From NCBI GenBank assembly GCA_937864045.1, contig CALMIF010000129.1, positions 1 through 49,525 on the forward strand: DNA of 49,525 bases. Direction: 5' to 3'. Under the pieces are notes generated by a model, which was given only the letters and a program-made list of their open reading frames with translations, did no database searches and was not told the DNA's origin. Of the stretch, positions 33,558 to 41,371 are shown piece by piece. Source of the stretch: an uncultured Aquabacterium sp. Its GTDB lineage: Bacteria > Pseudomonadota > Gammaproteobacteria > Burkholderiales > Burkholderiaceae_C. A program made the position numbers and the translations under genes. Positions within the stretch are counted from its first letter, which is position 1. The number at the start of each line of letters is the position of its first letter.

Positions 33558-33575
33558 ATGACAGTGCCGTGACAG
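33558..33575 (-). promoter_or_regulatory. Pho box upstream of the phytase-like gene
   Basis: On the minus strand: CTGTCAC-GGCA-CTGTCAT. It differs from the PhoB consensus half-sites at one position only and has exact 7-4-7 spacing. It is oriented toward the gene starting at 33512, 45 bases away, where a Pho box that replaces a -35 element would be expected. Confidence 0.72.
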
Positions 33576-33714
33576 ACCGCACGGATCCCCCGGACCCCGG
33601 GGCGCCTCATGCCGCCGGCGCGCAAGCACATGCGGCCTGCGGCGGTGCCCCGGAGACGGCCACTAGACTGCGAGGTCCGCCGCTCGACGGCCCGGCCTGC
33701 CCTGATCGCCCACC

Positions 33715-34734
33715 ATGACTTTCGCCCCGCCAACCAAGCGCCGCCGCGCGCTGTCCGCCCTGGCCGCCACCGTGGCCGCCTTGATCGCCCCGCTGCCGGC
33801 GCTGGCCCAGGCCGCCTGGCCCCAGCGCCCGGTCACGCTGTACATGGGCTTTCCGGCCGGCTCGGGCGTGGACGTGGTGGCCCGCGCCATCCAGGAGCCG
33901 CTGGGCAAGCTGCTGGGCCAGCCGGTGATCATCGACTACAAGCCCGGCGCGGCCGGCAACATCGCCAGCGACTTCGTCGCCAAGGCCCGGCCCGACGGCC
34001 ACACCCTGCTGTTCGGCACCGCGGCCACCCACGGCAGCAATGCGGCGCTGTACAAGAACCTGCCCTTCGACGTCGAGGCCGACTTCGTTGCGGTGGCGCC
34101 GATCCTGGACGTGGCCAATGCGCTGATGGTCAACACCGACGTGATCCCGGCCAAGACGCTGGCCGAGTTCGTCGCGCTGATCAAGGCCAACCCGGGCAAG
34201 TACAACTACGCGTCCACCGGCAACGGCGCGGGCACGCACATGGCGTTTGCCGAGTTCAACAGCCGCCTGGGGCTGGACCTGGTGCACGTGCCCTACAAGG
34301 GCGGGCCCGAGGCCATCACCGCGGTGCTGCGCGGCGAGACCTGCTGCATCATGAACCAGGTGCAGACCGCGCTGCCGCACCTGGCCTCCGGCAAGGTGCG
34401 CCTGCTGGCGCTGACCACGCCCAGGCCGCTGACCGCCGTGGCCGCCGTGAAGGACGTGCCCACCATCGCCAGCAGCGGCCTGCCCGGCACGGCCGGCTTC
34501 GACAGCTCGATCTGGTTCGGCGTGTTCGCGCCCAAGGGCACGCCGCCGGAGGTCGTCAACACGCTGAACACCGCCATCCAGACGGTGCTGAAGCAGCCCG
34601 AGGTGGCCCAGCGCTTCGAGGCCCAGGGCAACACGCTGCGGCTGGAATCGCCCGAGCAGTTCCGCCGCACGGTGCAGGCCAACCGCCGCAAGTGGGCCGA
34701 GGTGGTGCGGCAGGCCAACATCCACTTGGACTGA
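33715..34734 (+). CDS. Bug-family tripartite tricarboxylate transporter receptor
   Basis: A 339-residue periplasmic solute receptor. Signal peptide 1-34 (ending PALAQA). The Bug fold is clear: WPQRPVTLYMGFPAGSGVDVVARAI, LGQPVIIDYKPGAAGNIASDFVAKA, TLLFGTAATHGSNAALYKNLPFDVEADF, YNYASTGNGAGTHMAFAEFN and VPYKGGPEAITAVLRGE. These proteins bind carboxylates, amides or aromatics and are expanded in Burkholderiales. No TctAB membrane genes are adjacent. The downstream monooxygenase starts 10 bases later, so the ligand may be its substrate. Confidence 0.92.
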   Translation: MTFAPPTKRRRALSALAATVAALIAPLPALAQAAWPQRPVTLYMGFPAGSGVDVVARAIQEPLGKLLGQPVIIDYKPGAAGNIASDFVAKARPDGHTLLFGTAATHGSNAALYKNLPFDVEADFVAVAPILDVANALMVNTDVIPAKTLAEFVALIKANPGKYNYASTGNGAGTHMAFAEFNSRLGLDLVHVPYKGGPEAITAVLRGETCCIMNQVQTALPHLASGKVRLLALTTPRPLTAVAAVKDVPTIASSGLPGTAGFDSSIWFGVFAPKGTPPEVVNTLNTAIQTVLKQPEVAQRFEAQGNTLRLESPEQFRRTVQANRRKWAEVVRQANIHLD

Positions 34735-34744
34735 GGGGCGGGCC

Positions 34745-36382
34745 ATGGCTGGACACGCAGACGCCCCGGCGCCATCGGCCTGGGCACCGGTGCCGACCTT
34801 CACCCCGCTGCCGCCGGTGCCCGCCACCGCGCCGGACGCGGCCATCGGCCTGGACGCGCTGGCCACGCGCCTGGCGCATGACCTGCGCTGCCTGGGCCTG
34901 CCGGCCAAGGGCTGGATGGCGCCGCCGAGAACCTGGCAAGCCACGCCTGGCGCACCGGACGCCGAGGTGCTGGACGTGGCCGTCATCGGTGCCGGCCAGG
35001 CCGGCCTGGCGGTGACGCTGGCGCTGCGCCATGTGGGCATCAGCGCGGCGCTGTTCGACAAGGCACCCGAGGGCGAAGAAGGCCCCTGGGTGACGACCGC
35101 ACGCATGGAGACGCTGCGCTCGCCCAAGGAGCTGACCGGCCCCGCCCTGGGCCTGCCGGCGCTGACGTTCCGCGCCTGGTTCGAGGCGCAGTTCGGCGCG
35201 GTGGCCTGGGGCCAGCTGGACAAGATCCCGCGCGTGATGTGGATGGACTACCTGCGCTGGTTCCGCGAAGTCAACCGCATCGGCGTGCACAACGGCTGCG
35301 CGCTGCTGGCGGTGCAGCCGCGGGCCGATGCGACGGTGGACCTGCGGCTGCGCGATGCCGCGGGCGAGCGCACCGTGCGCGCCCGCCGCGTGGTGCTGGC
35401 CACGGGGCGCGACGGGCTGGGCGGGCCGACGATTCCGGCGTTCCTGCAAGGGCTGCCGCGTGGCTTGCCGGCCGCCGATGGCAGCGGCAGCGGGCTGTGG
35501 GCGCATTCGGCCGACGACGGTGGCTTCAGCGGCCTGGCCGGCAAGCGGGTGCTGGTGATCGGCGCCGGCTCGTCGGCGATGGACGTGGCCGGCACCGCGC
35601 TGGAGGCGGGTGCCCGCTCGGTGGACCTGCTGATCCGCCGCGCCGACCTGCCGCGCATCAACAAGGGCAAGGGCGCCGGCAACCCCGGACTGGTGCACGG
35701 CCACCCCGAGCTGCCCGACGCGCTGCGCTGGGCGCTGCGCCACTACATCAATGTGAGCCAGGTGCCGCCGCCGCACGGCAGCACGCTGCGCGTGTCGCGC
35801 CACCCGCAGGCGTTCTTCCACTTCGGCTGCCCGGTGGTCGCCGTGCGGCGCGACGGCGCGCAGCTGTTGGTCGACACGCCAAAGGGTCGCTTCCGCGGCG
35901 ACTTCCTGTTCGTCGCCACCGGCTTCGTCATCGACTGGGCGCAGCGGCCCGAGCTGGCGGCCATCGCGCCGCATGTGCGCACCTGGGGCGAGCGCTACAC
36001 GCCGCCGGCCGGCGACGAGGATGCCGAGCTGCACGACTCGCCCGACCTGGGCCCGCTGTTCGAGTTCCAGCCGCGCACCGCAGATGCCTGCCCGGGCCTG
36101 GCGCGCATCCACTGCTTCAACTACCCGGCGGCGCTGTCGCACGGCACGGTGTCGGGCGACATCCCGGCCATCAGCGACGGCGCGCTGCGCCTGGCGCGCG
36201 GCCTGGCCGCCGCCTTCTACCGCGAGGACATCGACCACCACCTGGCCCGCATGCACGCCTGGGACGAACCCGAGCTGCTGGGCGACGAATGGCAGCCGGC
36301 CGACACCGCCGCCGTGCTGGCGCAGCGGGCGGCCGAGGATGCCGCAGTCACCCCTGAACCGATCACCCAACCAACAACATGA
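34745..36382 (+). CDS. FAD/NADPH-dependent flavin monooxygenase
   Basis: A 545-residue flavoprotein. After a ~75-residue lead come the FAD-binding site VAVIGAGQAGLAVTLALRHVG (about 79-100) and the NADPH-binding site VLVIGAGSSAMDVAGTALEAGA (about 270). RINKGKGAGNPG and CPGLARIHCFNYPAALSHGTVSGDIPAI lie further on. Overall it resembles flavin-containing or Baeyer-Villiger-type monooxygenases, although the full BVMO fingerprint was not identified. Its stop overlaps the next start (ATGA), so it is coupled to the double alkylhydroperoxidase-domain gene. Probably a catabolic oxygenase for a compound imported by the adjacent Bug receptor. Confidence 0.85.
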   Translation: MAGHADAPAPSAWAPVPTFTPLPPVPATAPDAAIGLDALATRLAHDLRCLGLPAKGWMAPPRTWQATPGAPDAEVLDVAVIGAGQAGLAVTLALRHVGISAALFDKAPEGEEGPWVTTARMETLRSPKELTGPALGLPALTFRAWFEAQFGAVAWGQLDKIPRVMWMDYLRWFREVNRIGVHNGCALLAVQPRADATVDLRLRDAAGERTVRARRVVLATGRDGLGGPTIPAFLQGLPRGLPAADGSGSGLWAHSADDGGFSGLAGKRVLVIGAGSSAMDVAGTALEAGARSVDLLIRRADLPRINKGKGAGNPGLVHGHPELPDALRWALRHYINVSQVPPPHGSTLRVSRHPQAFFHFGCPVVAVRRDGAQLLVDTPKGRFRGDFLFVATGFVIDWAQRPELAAIAPHVRTWGERYTPPAGDEDAELHDSPDLGPLFEFQPRTADACPGLARIHCFNYPAALSHGTVSGDIPAISDGALRLARGLAAAFYREDIDHHLARMHAWDEPELLGDEWQPADTAAVLAQRAAEDAAVTPEPITQPTT

Positions 36383-37560
36383 GCGACTCCACCACAGCCA
36401 CCGCTGACTTCATCGACCTGGCGGTGCCGCTGGCCCCGGGCCACGCCCTGCAGGCCCTGCGCCGCGAACGGCCGAAGATCGTCGACGCCACCCAGGCCAG
36501 CCAGCAGGCGATGTTCGGCGATGCGGTGGCCGGGCTGTCGGTGCGGCACCGCCTGGCCGTCGCCCTGCACTGCTGCCGGCTGGCGCAGGCGCCAGGCCTG
36601 GCCGCGCTGTACGAACGGGCGCTGCTGGACGGCGGCGCGCCGGCCGACCATGTGCAAGCCATCGGCACCGACGGCGTGGCGGCCATCGTCTCGCCCCGGC
36701 TGGCCGCGCTGCTGCAATTCGCCGGCACGCTGACGCGCAAGCCGCTGGACGGCGACCGCGCCGCGATCACCGCCCTGGTGGATGCCGGCTTGACGCCACC
36801 CGACATCGTGGCCCTGGGCCAGTTGGTGGCGTACCTCTCGTACCAGATCCGCCTGGTCGCCGGCCTGCAGGCCTTGGCCGCGGCCGGGCCGGCGCCGGCG
36901 CTGCGCTCCGATGTGCCCGGCGCGCTGGCCGCGCCGCCGGTGGTCAACGCCACGCCGGCCGAGCCGCTGCTGATCAACGGCTTCACCAGCGCCACGCTGG
37001 GCTGGCTGCCCTGGCTGCCCACAGTCGATGTCGACACCGCCACGCCCGAGCAGCTGGCCGCGCTGGACGCGATGAACGCCACCGCCCGCCAGTCGCCCTA
37101 CTTCCTGCTGCTGGCACACCAGCCCGAGCTGCTGCTGCAGCGCTCGATCGCCTTCAACGCCATCATGTTCGCGCCCGGCGGCCTGTCGCGCGCCGAGCGG
37201 GAACTGGGCGCCACGGTGGAATCGGTGCTCAACGGCTGCGTGTACTGCACGGCGGTGCATGCCCAGCGCTTCGAGCAGCTGGCCAAGCGCAACGACGTGA
37301 TCCGCCAGCTGTTCGAGCAGCCGGGCCAGGCCGCACAGGCCGGCACCACGCCGCGTGAACGGGCGATCGTCGCCTTCTCGGCCCGGCTGGGGCTGCAGCC
37401 GCAGGCCGTGGCCGCCGCCGACGTGGCCGCGCTGCGCAGCGCCGGCCTGGACGACCGCGAGGTGCTGGACCTGGTGCATGCGGTGGCGCTGTTCGCCTGG
37501 GCCAACCGGCTGATGCTGAACCTGGGCGAGGCGGTGTGGCCAGCCGGGTTGAAGGCATGA
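36379..37560 (+). CDS. Two-domain CMD/alkylhydroperoxidase-like protein
   Basis: A 393-residue protein with two carboxymuconolactone decarboxylase/AhpD-like halves. Residues 1-175 (DFIDLAVPLAPGHALQALRRERPKIVDATQASQQAMFG...) resemble the CMD-domain family named after Agrobacterium vitis Avi_7170. Residues ~195-393 (LGWLPWLPTVDVDTATPEQLAALDAMN...LNGCVYCTAVHAQRFEQL) resemble the companion alkylhydroperoxidase family Avi_7169, with the redox Cys-Val-Tyr-Cys. These are usually neighbouring genes; here they are one polypeptide. Likely an antioxidant or accessory protein for the coupled monooxygenase. Family names are from memory, unverified. Confidence 0.82.
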   Translation: MSDSTTATADFIDLAVPLAPGHALQALRRERPKIVDATQASQQAMFGDAVAGLSVRHRLAVALHCCRLAQAPGLAALYERALLDGGAPADHVQAIGTDGVAAIVSPRLAALLQFAGTLTRKPLDGDRAAITALVDAGLTPPDIVALGQLVAYLSYQIRLVAGLQALAAAGPAPALRSDVPGALAAPPVVNATPAEPLLINGFTSATLGWLPWLPTVDVDTATPEQLAALDAMNATARQSPYFLLLAHQPELLLQRSIAFNAIMFAPGGLSRAERELGATVESVLNGCVYCTAVHAQRFEQLAKRNDVIRQLFEQPGQAAQAGTTPRERAIVAFSARLGLQPQAVAAADVAALRSAGLDDREVLDLVHAVALFAWANRLMLNLGEAVWPAGLKA

Positions 37561-37766
37561 GGCGCGCGCTGCAGCTGTGCCTGGCGCTGTTGCTGGGCGC
37601 GCCAGCGGCGCAGGCGCAATCTGAGGCGAAGACGCTGAAGATCCTGGTGCCCTTTGCGGCCGGTGGTGGGCAGGACGTGATGGCGCGCCACATCGGCCCG
37701 CGCCTGGCCGACCGCCCCGACCTTGAACTCTTGCGTGTACCGCTTCGTGCTCATCGCACCTCCTGA
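37557..37766 (+). pseudogene. Bug receptor gene, truncated at an IS remnant
   Basis: The ATG at 37557 overlaps the previous stop. Signal peptide and the first strand of a Bug receptor are clear (ALQLCLALLLGAPAAQAQ, then ILVPFAAGGGQDVMARHIGPRLA). At about 37705-37715 the homology stops and the frame runs into antisense transposase sequence, ending after 69 codons instead of ~325. The first part fits a second receptor gene in the same operon. Non-functional. Confidence 0.85.
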
Positions 37767-37817
37767 TTTGCCTGAAGTTTGAGGCACGCAGGTGTCTACG
37801 GTTTCCGGGGCGATTCA
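37705..37817 (-). mobile_element. IS3-family remnant: left end and first codons of orfA
   Basis: On the minus strand, an end-like sequence beginning TGAATCGCCCCGG at 37817 is followed by a GGAGG ribosome site and ATG 37754, which opens MSTKRYTQEFKVGAV, the N-terminus of IS3-type OrfA transposases. After about 15 codons the homology ends abruptly in Bug-gene DNA. The other end and the catalytic OrfB are absent. Identification rests on the orfA start and general IS layout. Confidence 0.7.
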
Positions 37818-37969
37818 AGGCGCGGCGCTTCGGCATCGTGTGGTCGCGTGCGGCCCTGCGGCTGCACGCGATCGAGACCCTGGTCGAGCACGCCCGGCAC
37901 GCGGTGGCTGCGCAGGCCACGGCCGCGACCAGTCCGCCAATGCCGGATGAAGGCACCGGCGCACCATGA
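37818..37969 (+). pseudogene. 3' fragment of an unidentified gene beyond the IS end
   Basis: An open frame without a start begins at the IS edge and ends at TGA 37969. It encodes ~50 residues, including RRFGIVWSRAALRLHAIETLVEHARHAV, with good helical character and codon use like its neighbours. It is probably the C-terminus of a gene cut by the IS or by the deletion that removed the rest. Family not recognised. Confidence 0.4.
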
Positions 37970-38000
37970 AAAAAGCACCGGGCGTTGCCGCCAGGTGCTT
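37968..38000 (-). terminator. Intrinsic terminator after tRNA-Val
   Basis: On the minus strand, AAGCACC pairs with GGTGCTT (plus-strand positions 37994-38000 and 37973-37979) and a run of six T follows. It lies 17 bases beyond the tRNA 3' end. Confidence 0.8.
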
Positions 38001-38017
38001 GATTCAACTACCAAATT

Positions 38018-38094
38018 TGGTAGGCGCGATTGGACTCGAACCAACGACCCCCACCATGTCAAGGTGGTGCTCTAACCAGCTGAGCTACGCGCCT
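38018..38094 (-). tRNA. tRNA-Val (anticodon GAC)
   Basis: A 77-nt cloverleaf reading AGGCGCGTAGCTCAG... on the minus strand. Acceptor AGGCGCG pairs with CGCGCCT; the anticodon stem CCACC/GGTGG encloses TTGACAT with anticodon GAC; the T-loop is GGTTCGAGTCC. Discriminator A and a genomically encoded CCA follow. A -10-like TATAGT (minus strand, 38112-38107) sits 13 bases upstream of the 5' end, within the 37-base gap after relA. Confidence 0.95.
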
Positions 38095-38131
38095 GAAGAG
38101 CCTCGCACTATAGCATGGCTTTCCAGGTGCT

Positions 38132-40408
38132 CTATCGGCGGCGTGCGTGACGGATGCCCGGCACCTGCGCCACCGCCCGCAGCACGGCGGCCAGGCGGGT
38201 GGCGTCGGGCAGCTCGACGGTGAAGGTCATGTACGCGGTGCGGCCGGCCGCACCACGCACCGACTGGGTGTGCACGCCCGTCACGTTGACCTTGTCCTTG
38301 GCGAACACCTCGCTGATGTCGCGCAGCAGGCCCGGGCGGTCGGTGGCCTCCACCACCACATCGACCGGATAGGCCGCGTCCTTGCCCGCATCGCCCCAGG
38401 CCACGGCGATCACCCGCTCGGGCGTGGTCTCGGCCATGTGGCGGAAGTTCGGGCAGGTGCTGCGGTGGATGGCCACGCCCTTGCCACGGGTGACATAACC
38501 GCCAATCGCATCCGGCGGCGCCGGCCGGCAGCAGCGCGACAGCTGGGTCAGCAGCGATTCGACACCCACCACCAGCACGCCGCCCTCGGTGGCGCGGGTG
38601 CGCTTGAGGTGGATGCCCTCGTCCTCGGCCGACGGCGGTGCGGCCGGTCGCAGCAGCAGTTCGATGTTGCGCAGCGAGAACTCGTCCTTGCCCACCACCT
38701 CGAACAGGGCATCGGCCCCCTTGAAGCCCAGCTGCGCGGCCAGGTCGTCGAGGCGGATCGCGGTGCGGCCCTCGCGCTGCAGCAGCTTCTCCACCAGCTC
38801 GCGCCCACGCGCCGCCGTGGCCTGCATGGCCTGGGCGTTGAACCAGGCGCGCACCTTGGCCTTGCTGCGGGCGCTGCGCAGGTAGCCCAGCTCCGCATTC
38901 AGCCAGTCCAGCGACGGCCCGCCCTCCTTGGTCGCCACCACCTCCACCGTCTGCCCGTTGGCCAGCGGCGTGTTCAGCGGCACCATCTGGCCGTCGACCC
39001 GAGCCCCGCGGCAGCGGTGGCCCAGGTCGGTGTGCAGCGCGTAGGCGAAGTCCACCGGCGTGGCGCCCGCGGTCAGCTCGATCACCGTGGCCTGGGGCGT
39101 GAAGACGTAGATGCGGTCGTCGAACGACGGCCCGGTGGCCGCATCACCCGCAGCCGGACCGTCGCCGGTGTCGGACAGGTCGCGCTCCCAGGCCAGCAGC
39201 TGGCGCAGCACCGCCTTGCGCGCCTCGGCCACACGCTCCTCGAAGTCGCCTGCGGCCTGCACGCCGGCATAGCCCTTGGCGCCGGCTTCCTTGTAGGCCC
39301 AGTGCGCGGCCACGCCGTGCTCGGCATGCTCGTGCATGGCCGCGGTGCGGATCTGCACTTCCACGGGCCGGCCGCCATCGCCCGGGGCCGCGCCGGGCTC
39401 GTCGAACAGCACCACGGTGTGCAGGCTCTGGTAGCCGTTGGACTTGGGGCGGACGATGTAGTCGTCGTACTCGCCGGGCACCGGACGGTGGCACTCGTGC
39501 ACCCGCGACAGCGCCGCATAACACGCCGGCACATCGGCCACGATGACGCGCAGCGCCCGCAGGTCGAACACCCGGTCCAGCGCCAGCTGCTTGCCCTGCA
39601 TCTTCTTCCAGATGCTGTAGAGGTGCTTGGGGCGGCCCTGCACCTGGGCGGCGATGCCGGCGGCCGCCAGCTCGGCCTGCAGCTGCGCACGGGCGGCCTC
39701 GATGCCGGCCTCGCGCTGCACCCGCTTCTCGGCCAGGGCCTGGGCCAGGCGCTTGTAGTCGGCCGGCTGCAGGAAGCGGAAGGCCAGGTCCTCCATCTCC
39801 CACTTGATCTGCCAGATGCCCAGCCGGTTGGCCAGCGGCGCGAAGACCTGCTGGCTCTCCTGCGCCAGCAGGGCCGGGCACGGCACCTTGCTGGCCGCAT
39901 GCCAGCGCAGCGTCTGCAGCCGCGAGGCCAGGCGCAGCAGCACCACCCGCAGGTCGCGCGAGAAGGCCAGCAGCATCTTGCGCACGCGCTCGGTCTGCTG
40001 GGCACGCTGTTCGGCCTCGACCTGCGCCTCGCGCGCGGCCCGCTGGATCTGTACCAGCTTGCGGGTGTGCGCCACCAGGCCGGCATGGCTGTCGCCGAAA
40101 GCCTTGGCGACCACCTCCTCGGGCTTCTGCAGGAAGTCGCCGGCATAGACGAGGTAGGCCGCCGCCCGCATGCCCGGGCCGGCGCCGATGGCCTGCAGGA
40201 TGTCGGCCACGCCGTCGGCATGGGCCAGCGCCGGCTCGCCGGTGTCCAGCACCCGCCCGGCCAGCAGCGGCTCGGCAAAGGCCCGGGCGCGCTGCAGGGT
40301 GCCCTGCTCGGCGGCATCCGCCACGCCGGCGGGTTGCACCGCATCGGTCAGGGCAATGATCGGGGCGGTGGCCAGTGTCGGCGCGCCCGGCTGCAGATCC
40401 GTCCTCAT
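38132..40408 (-). CDS. relA: RelA-type (p)ppGpp synthetase
   Basis: A 758-residue long RelA/SpoT homologue. Order: degenerate HD hydrolase domain (1-~200; ALAHADGVADIL...AAYLVYAGDFL lacks the His-Asp metal pair of SpoT), synthetase domain (DRVFDLRALRVIV, YDDYIVRPKSNGYQSLHTVV, VEVQIRTAAMHEHAEHGVAAHWAYKE), TGS (DDRIYVFTPQATVIEL), a zinc-finger region with LSRCCRPAPPD, and C-terminal ACT (DRPGLLRDISEVFAKDKVNVTGV). The degenerate HD site indicates a synthetase-only RelA that makes (p)ppGpp on starved ribosomes. Its ATG overlaps the stop of the upstream hydrolase gene (ATGA). Confidence 0.94.
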   Translation of the reverse strand: MRTDLQPGAPTLATAPIIALTDAVQPAGVADAAEQGTLQRARAFAEPLLAGRVLDTGEPALAHADGVADILQAIGAGPGMRAAAYLVYAGDFLQKPEEVVAKAFGDSHAGLVAHTRKLVQIQRAAREAQVEAEQRAQQTERVRKMLLAFSRDLRVVLLRLASRLQTLRWHAASKVPCPALLAQESQQVFAPLANRLGIWQIKWEMEDLAFRFLQPADYKRLAQALAEKRVQREAGIEAARAQLQAELAAAGIAAQVQGRPKHLYSIWKKMQGKQLALDRVFDLRALRVIVADVPACYAALSRVHECHRPVPGEYDDYIVRPKSNGYQSLHTVVLFDEPGAAPGDGGRPVEVQIRTAAMHEHAEHGVAAHWAYKEAGAKGYAGVQAAGDFEERVAEARKAVLRQLLAWERDLSDTGDGPAAGDAATGPSFDDRIYVFTPQATVIELTAGATPVDFAYALHTDLGHRCRGARVDGQMVPLNTPLANGQTVEVVATKEGGPSLDWLNAELGYLRSARSKAKVRAWFNAQAMQATAARGRELVEKLLQREGRTAIRLDDLAAQLGFKGADALFEVVGKDEFSLRNIELLLRPAAPPSAEDEGIHLKRTRATEGGVLVVGVESLLTQLSRCCRPAPPDAIGGYVTRGKGVAIHRSTCPNFRHMAETTPERVIAVAWGDAGKDAAYPVDVVVEATDRPGLLRDISEVFAKDKVNVTGVHTQSVRGAAGRTAYMTFTVELPDATRLAAVLRAVAQVPGIRHARRR

Positions 40409-41289
40409 GGGCCGCGCAGGAAGTCCTTCACCAGTGCGACCTGATCGGCCTGCACCAGGGTGGGCGCATGGCCGACGCCGGGCAGCTCGACCAGCCGCGC
40501 CTTCGGGCCGCGCTGGGTCATCGCCTGCGCCGTCTCGCGCGACAGCAGGTCGGAGTCGGCGCCGCGGATCAGCAGCGTCGGGCAGGTCAGGCGGTCGTAG
40601 CCGGCCCACAGCGCGGCCTGGCCGGCCAGCGCCAGCTCGGGCGTCACCAGGCGGAAGGGCACGGCGATGCGCGGGTCGTAGTGCGGCTTGAAGCCATCAC
40701 CTTCAGGCTTGAGCTGGGGCCGCGTCAGCGCCAGCCACTGGTCGGGCGTGTGCGGGCCGAAGCCCTGGCTGATCTGCCACAGCGCGTCGGCCGCGGCCTG
40801 CTCGGTGGGCCAATGCGCCGGCTGCCCCAGGTAGGTGCCGATGCGCTGCAGCGAGGCGTACTCGATCACCGGGCCCACATCATTGAGCACCAGGCGCTGC
40901 ACCGGGCTGCCAGGCAGCGCCGCCAGGCCCAGGCCGATCAGCCCGCCCATGGACGTGCCGACCCAGTGCAGCTCCTCGGCGTCCAGGCGCGCCAGCAGGG
41001 TCACCATGTCGGCCACGTAGGCCGGGATGGCGTAGCCCATCGGGTCGGCCAGCCAGTCGCTCCGGCCACGGCCCACCACGTCGGGGCAGACCACGCGGTA
41101 GGTGTCGCACAGGGCCGCGGCCAGGGTGTCGAAGTCGCGCCCCTGGCGCGACAGGCCGTGCACGCACACCAGCACCCGCGGGTTGGCCGGGTCGCCCCAC
41201 TCCCAGTAGGCCATGCGGTGCAGGCCCTGGGCGCCCAGGCATTGCACCTGCTTCAGGCGCGGTGCTGTCGGTTGCGTGGTGTCAGCCAT
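40405..41289 (-). CDS. Alpha/beta hydrolase
   Basis: A 294-residue alpha/beta hydrolase. VLVCVHGLSRQGRDF (oxyanion HG), the nucleophile elbow GTSMGG (Ser), DVVGRGRSDW, LLIRGADSDLLS (Asp) and GVGHAPTL (His) form a complete triad. Substrate unknown; the local neighbours are relA (downstream, overlapping by 4 bases) and a divergent 3-hydroxybutyrate dehydrogenase, so an ester or lactone of storage metabolism is possible but not shown. The start at MADTTQ precedes by 8 bases an AAGGAGA-type ribosome site. Confidence 0.88.
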   Translation of the reverse strand: MADTTQPTAPRLKQVQCLGAQGLHRMAYWEWGDPANPRVLVCVHGLSRQGRDFDTLAAALCDTYRVVCPDVVGRGRSDWLADPMGYAIPAYVADMVTLLARLDAEELHWVGTSMGGLIGLGLAALPGSPVQRLVLNDVGPVIEYASLQRIGTYLGQPAHWPTEQAAADALWQISQGFGPHTPDQWLALTRPQLKPEGDGFKPHYDPRIAVPFRLVTPELALAGQAALWAGYDRLTCPTLLIRGADSDLLSRETAQAMTQRGPKARLVELPGVGHAPTLVQADQVALVKDFLRGP

Positions 41290-41371
41290 GGTCAAGGTCT
41301 CCTTGCCCATAATCATCGCAGCATGGCCCAGGCCCTCCGGCCGGGTCGATCGAACACTTTCGGAGAAGCAC

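Noticed and set aside
38018..38094. tRNA-Val as the attachment site of an integrated island
   Set aside because: No integrase and no repeated tRNA 3' end was seen; the adjacent element is an IS3-type remnant, which does not target tRNAs.
38132..40408. Bifunctional SpoT
   Set aside because: The HD metal-binding His-Asp pair is missing, so hydrolase activity is not expected; RelA is the better name.
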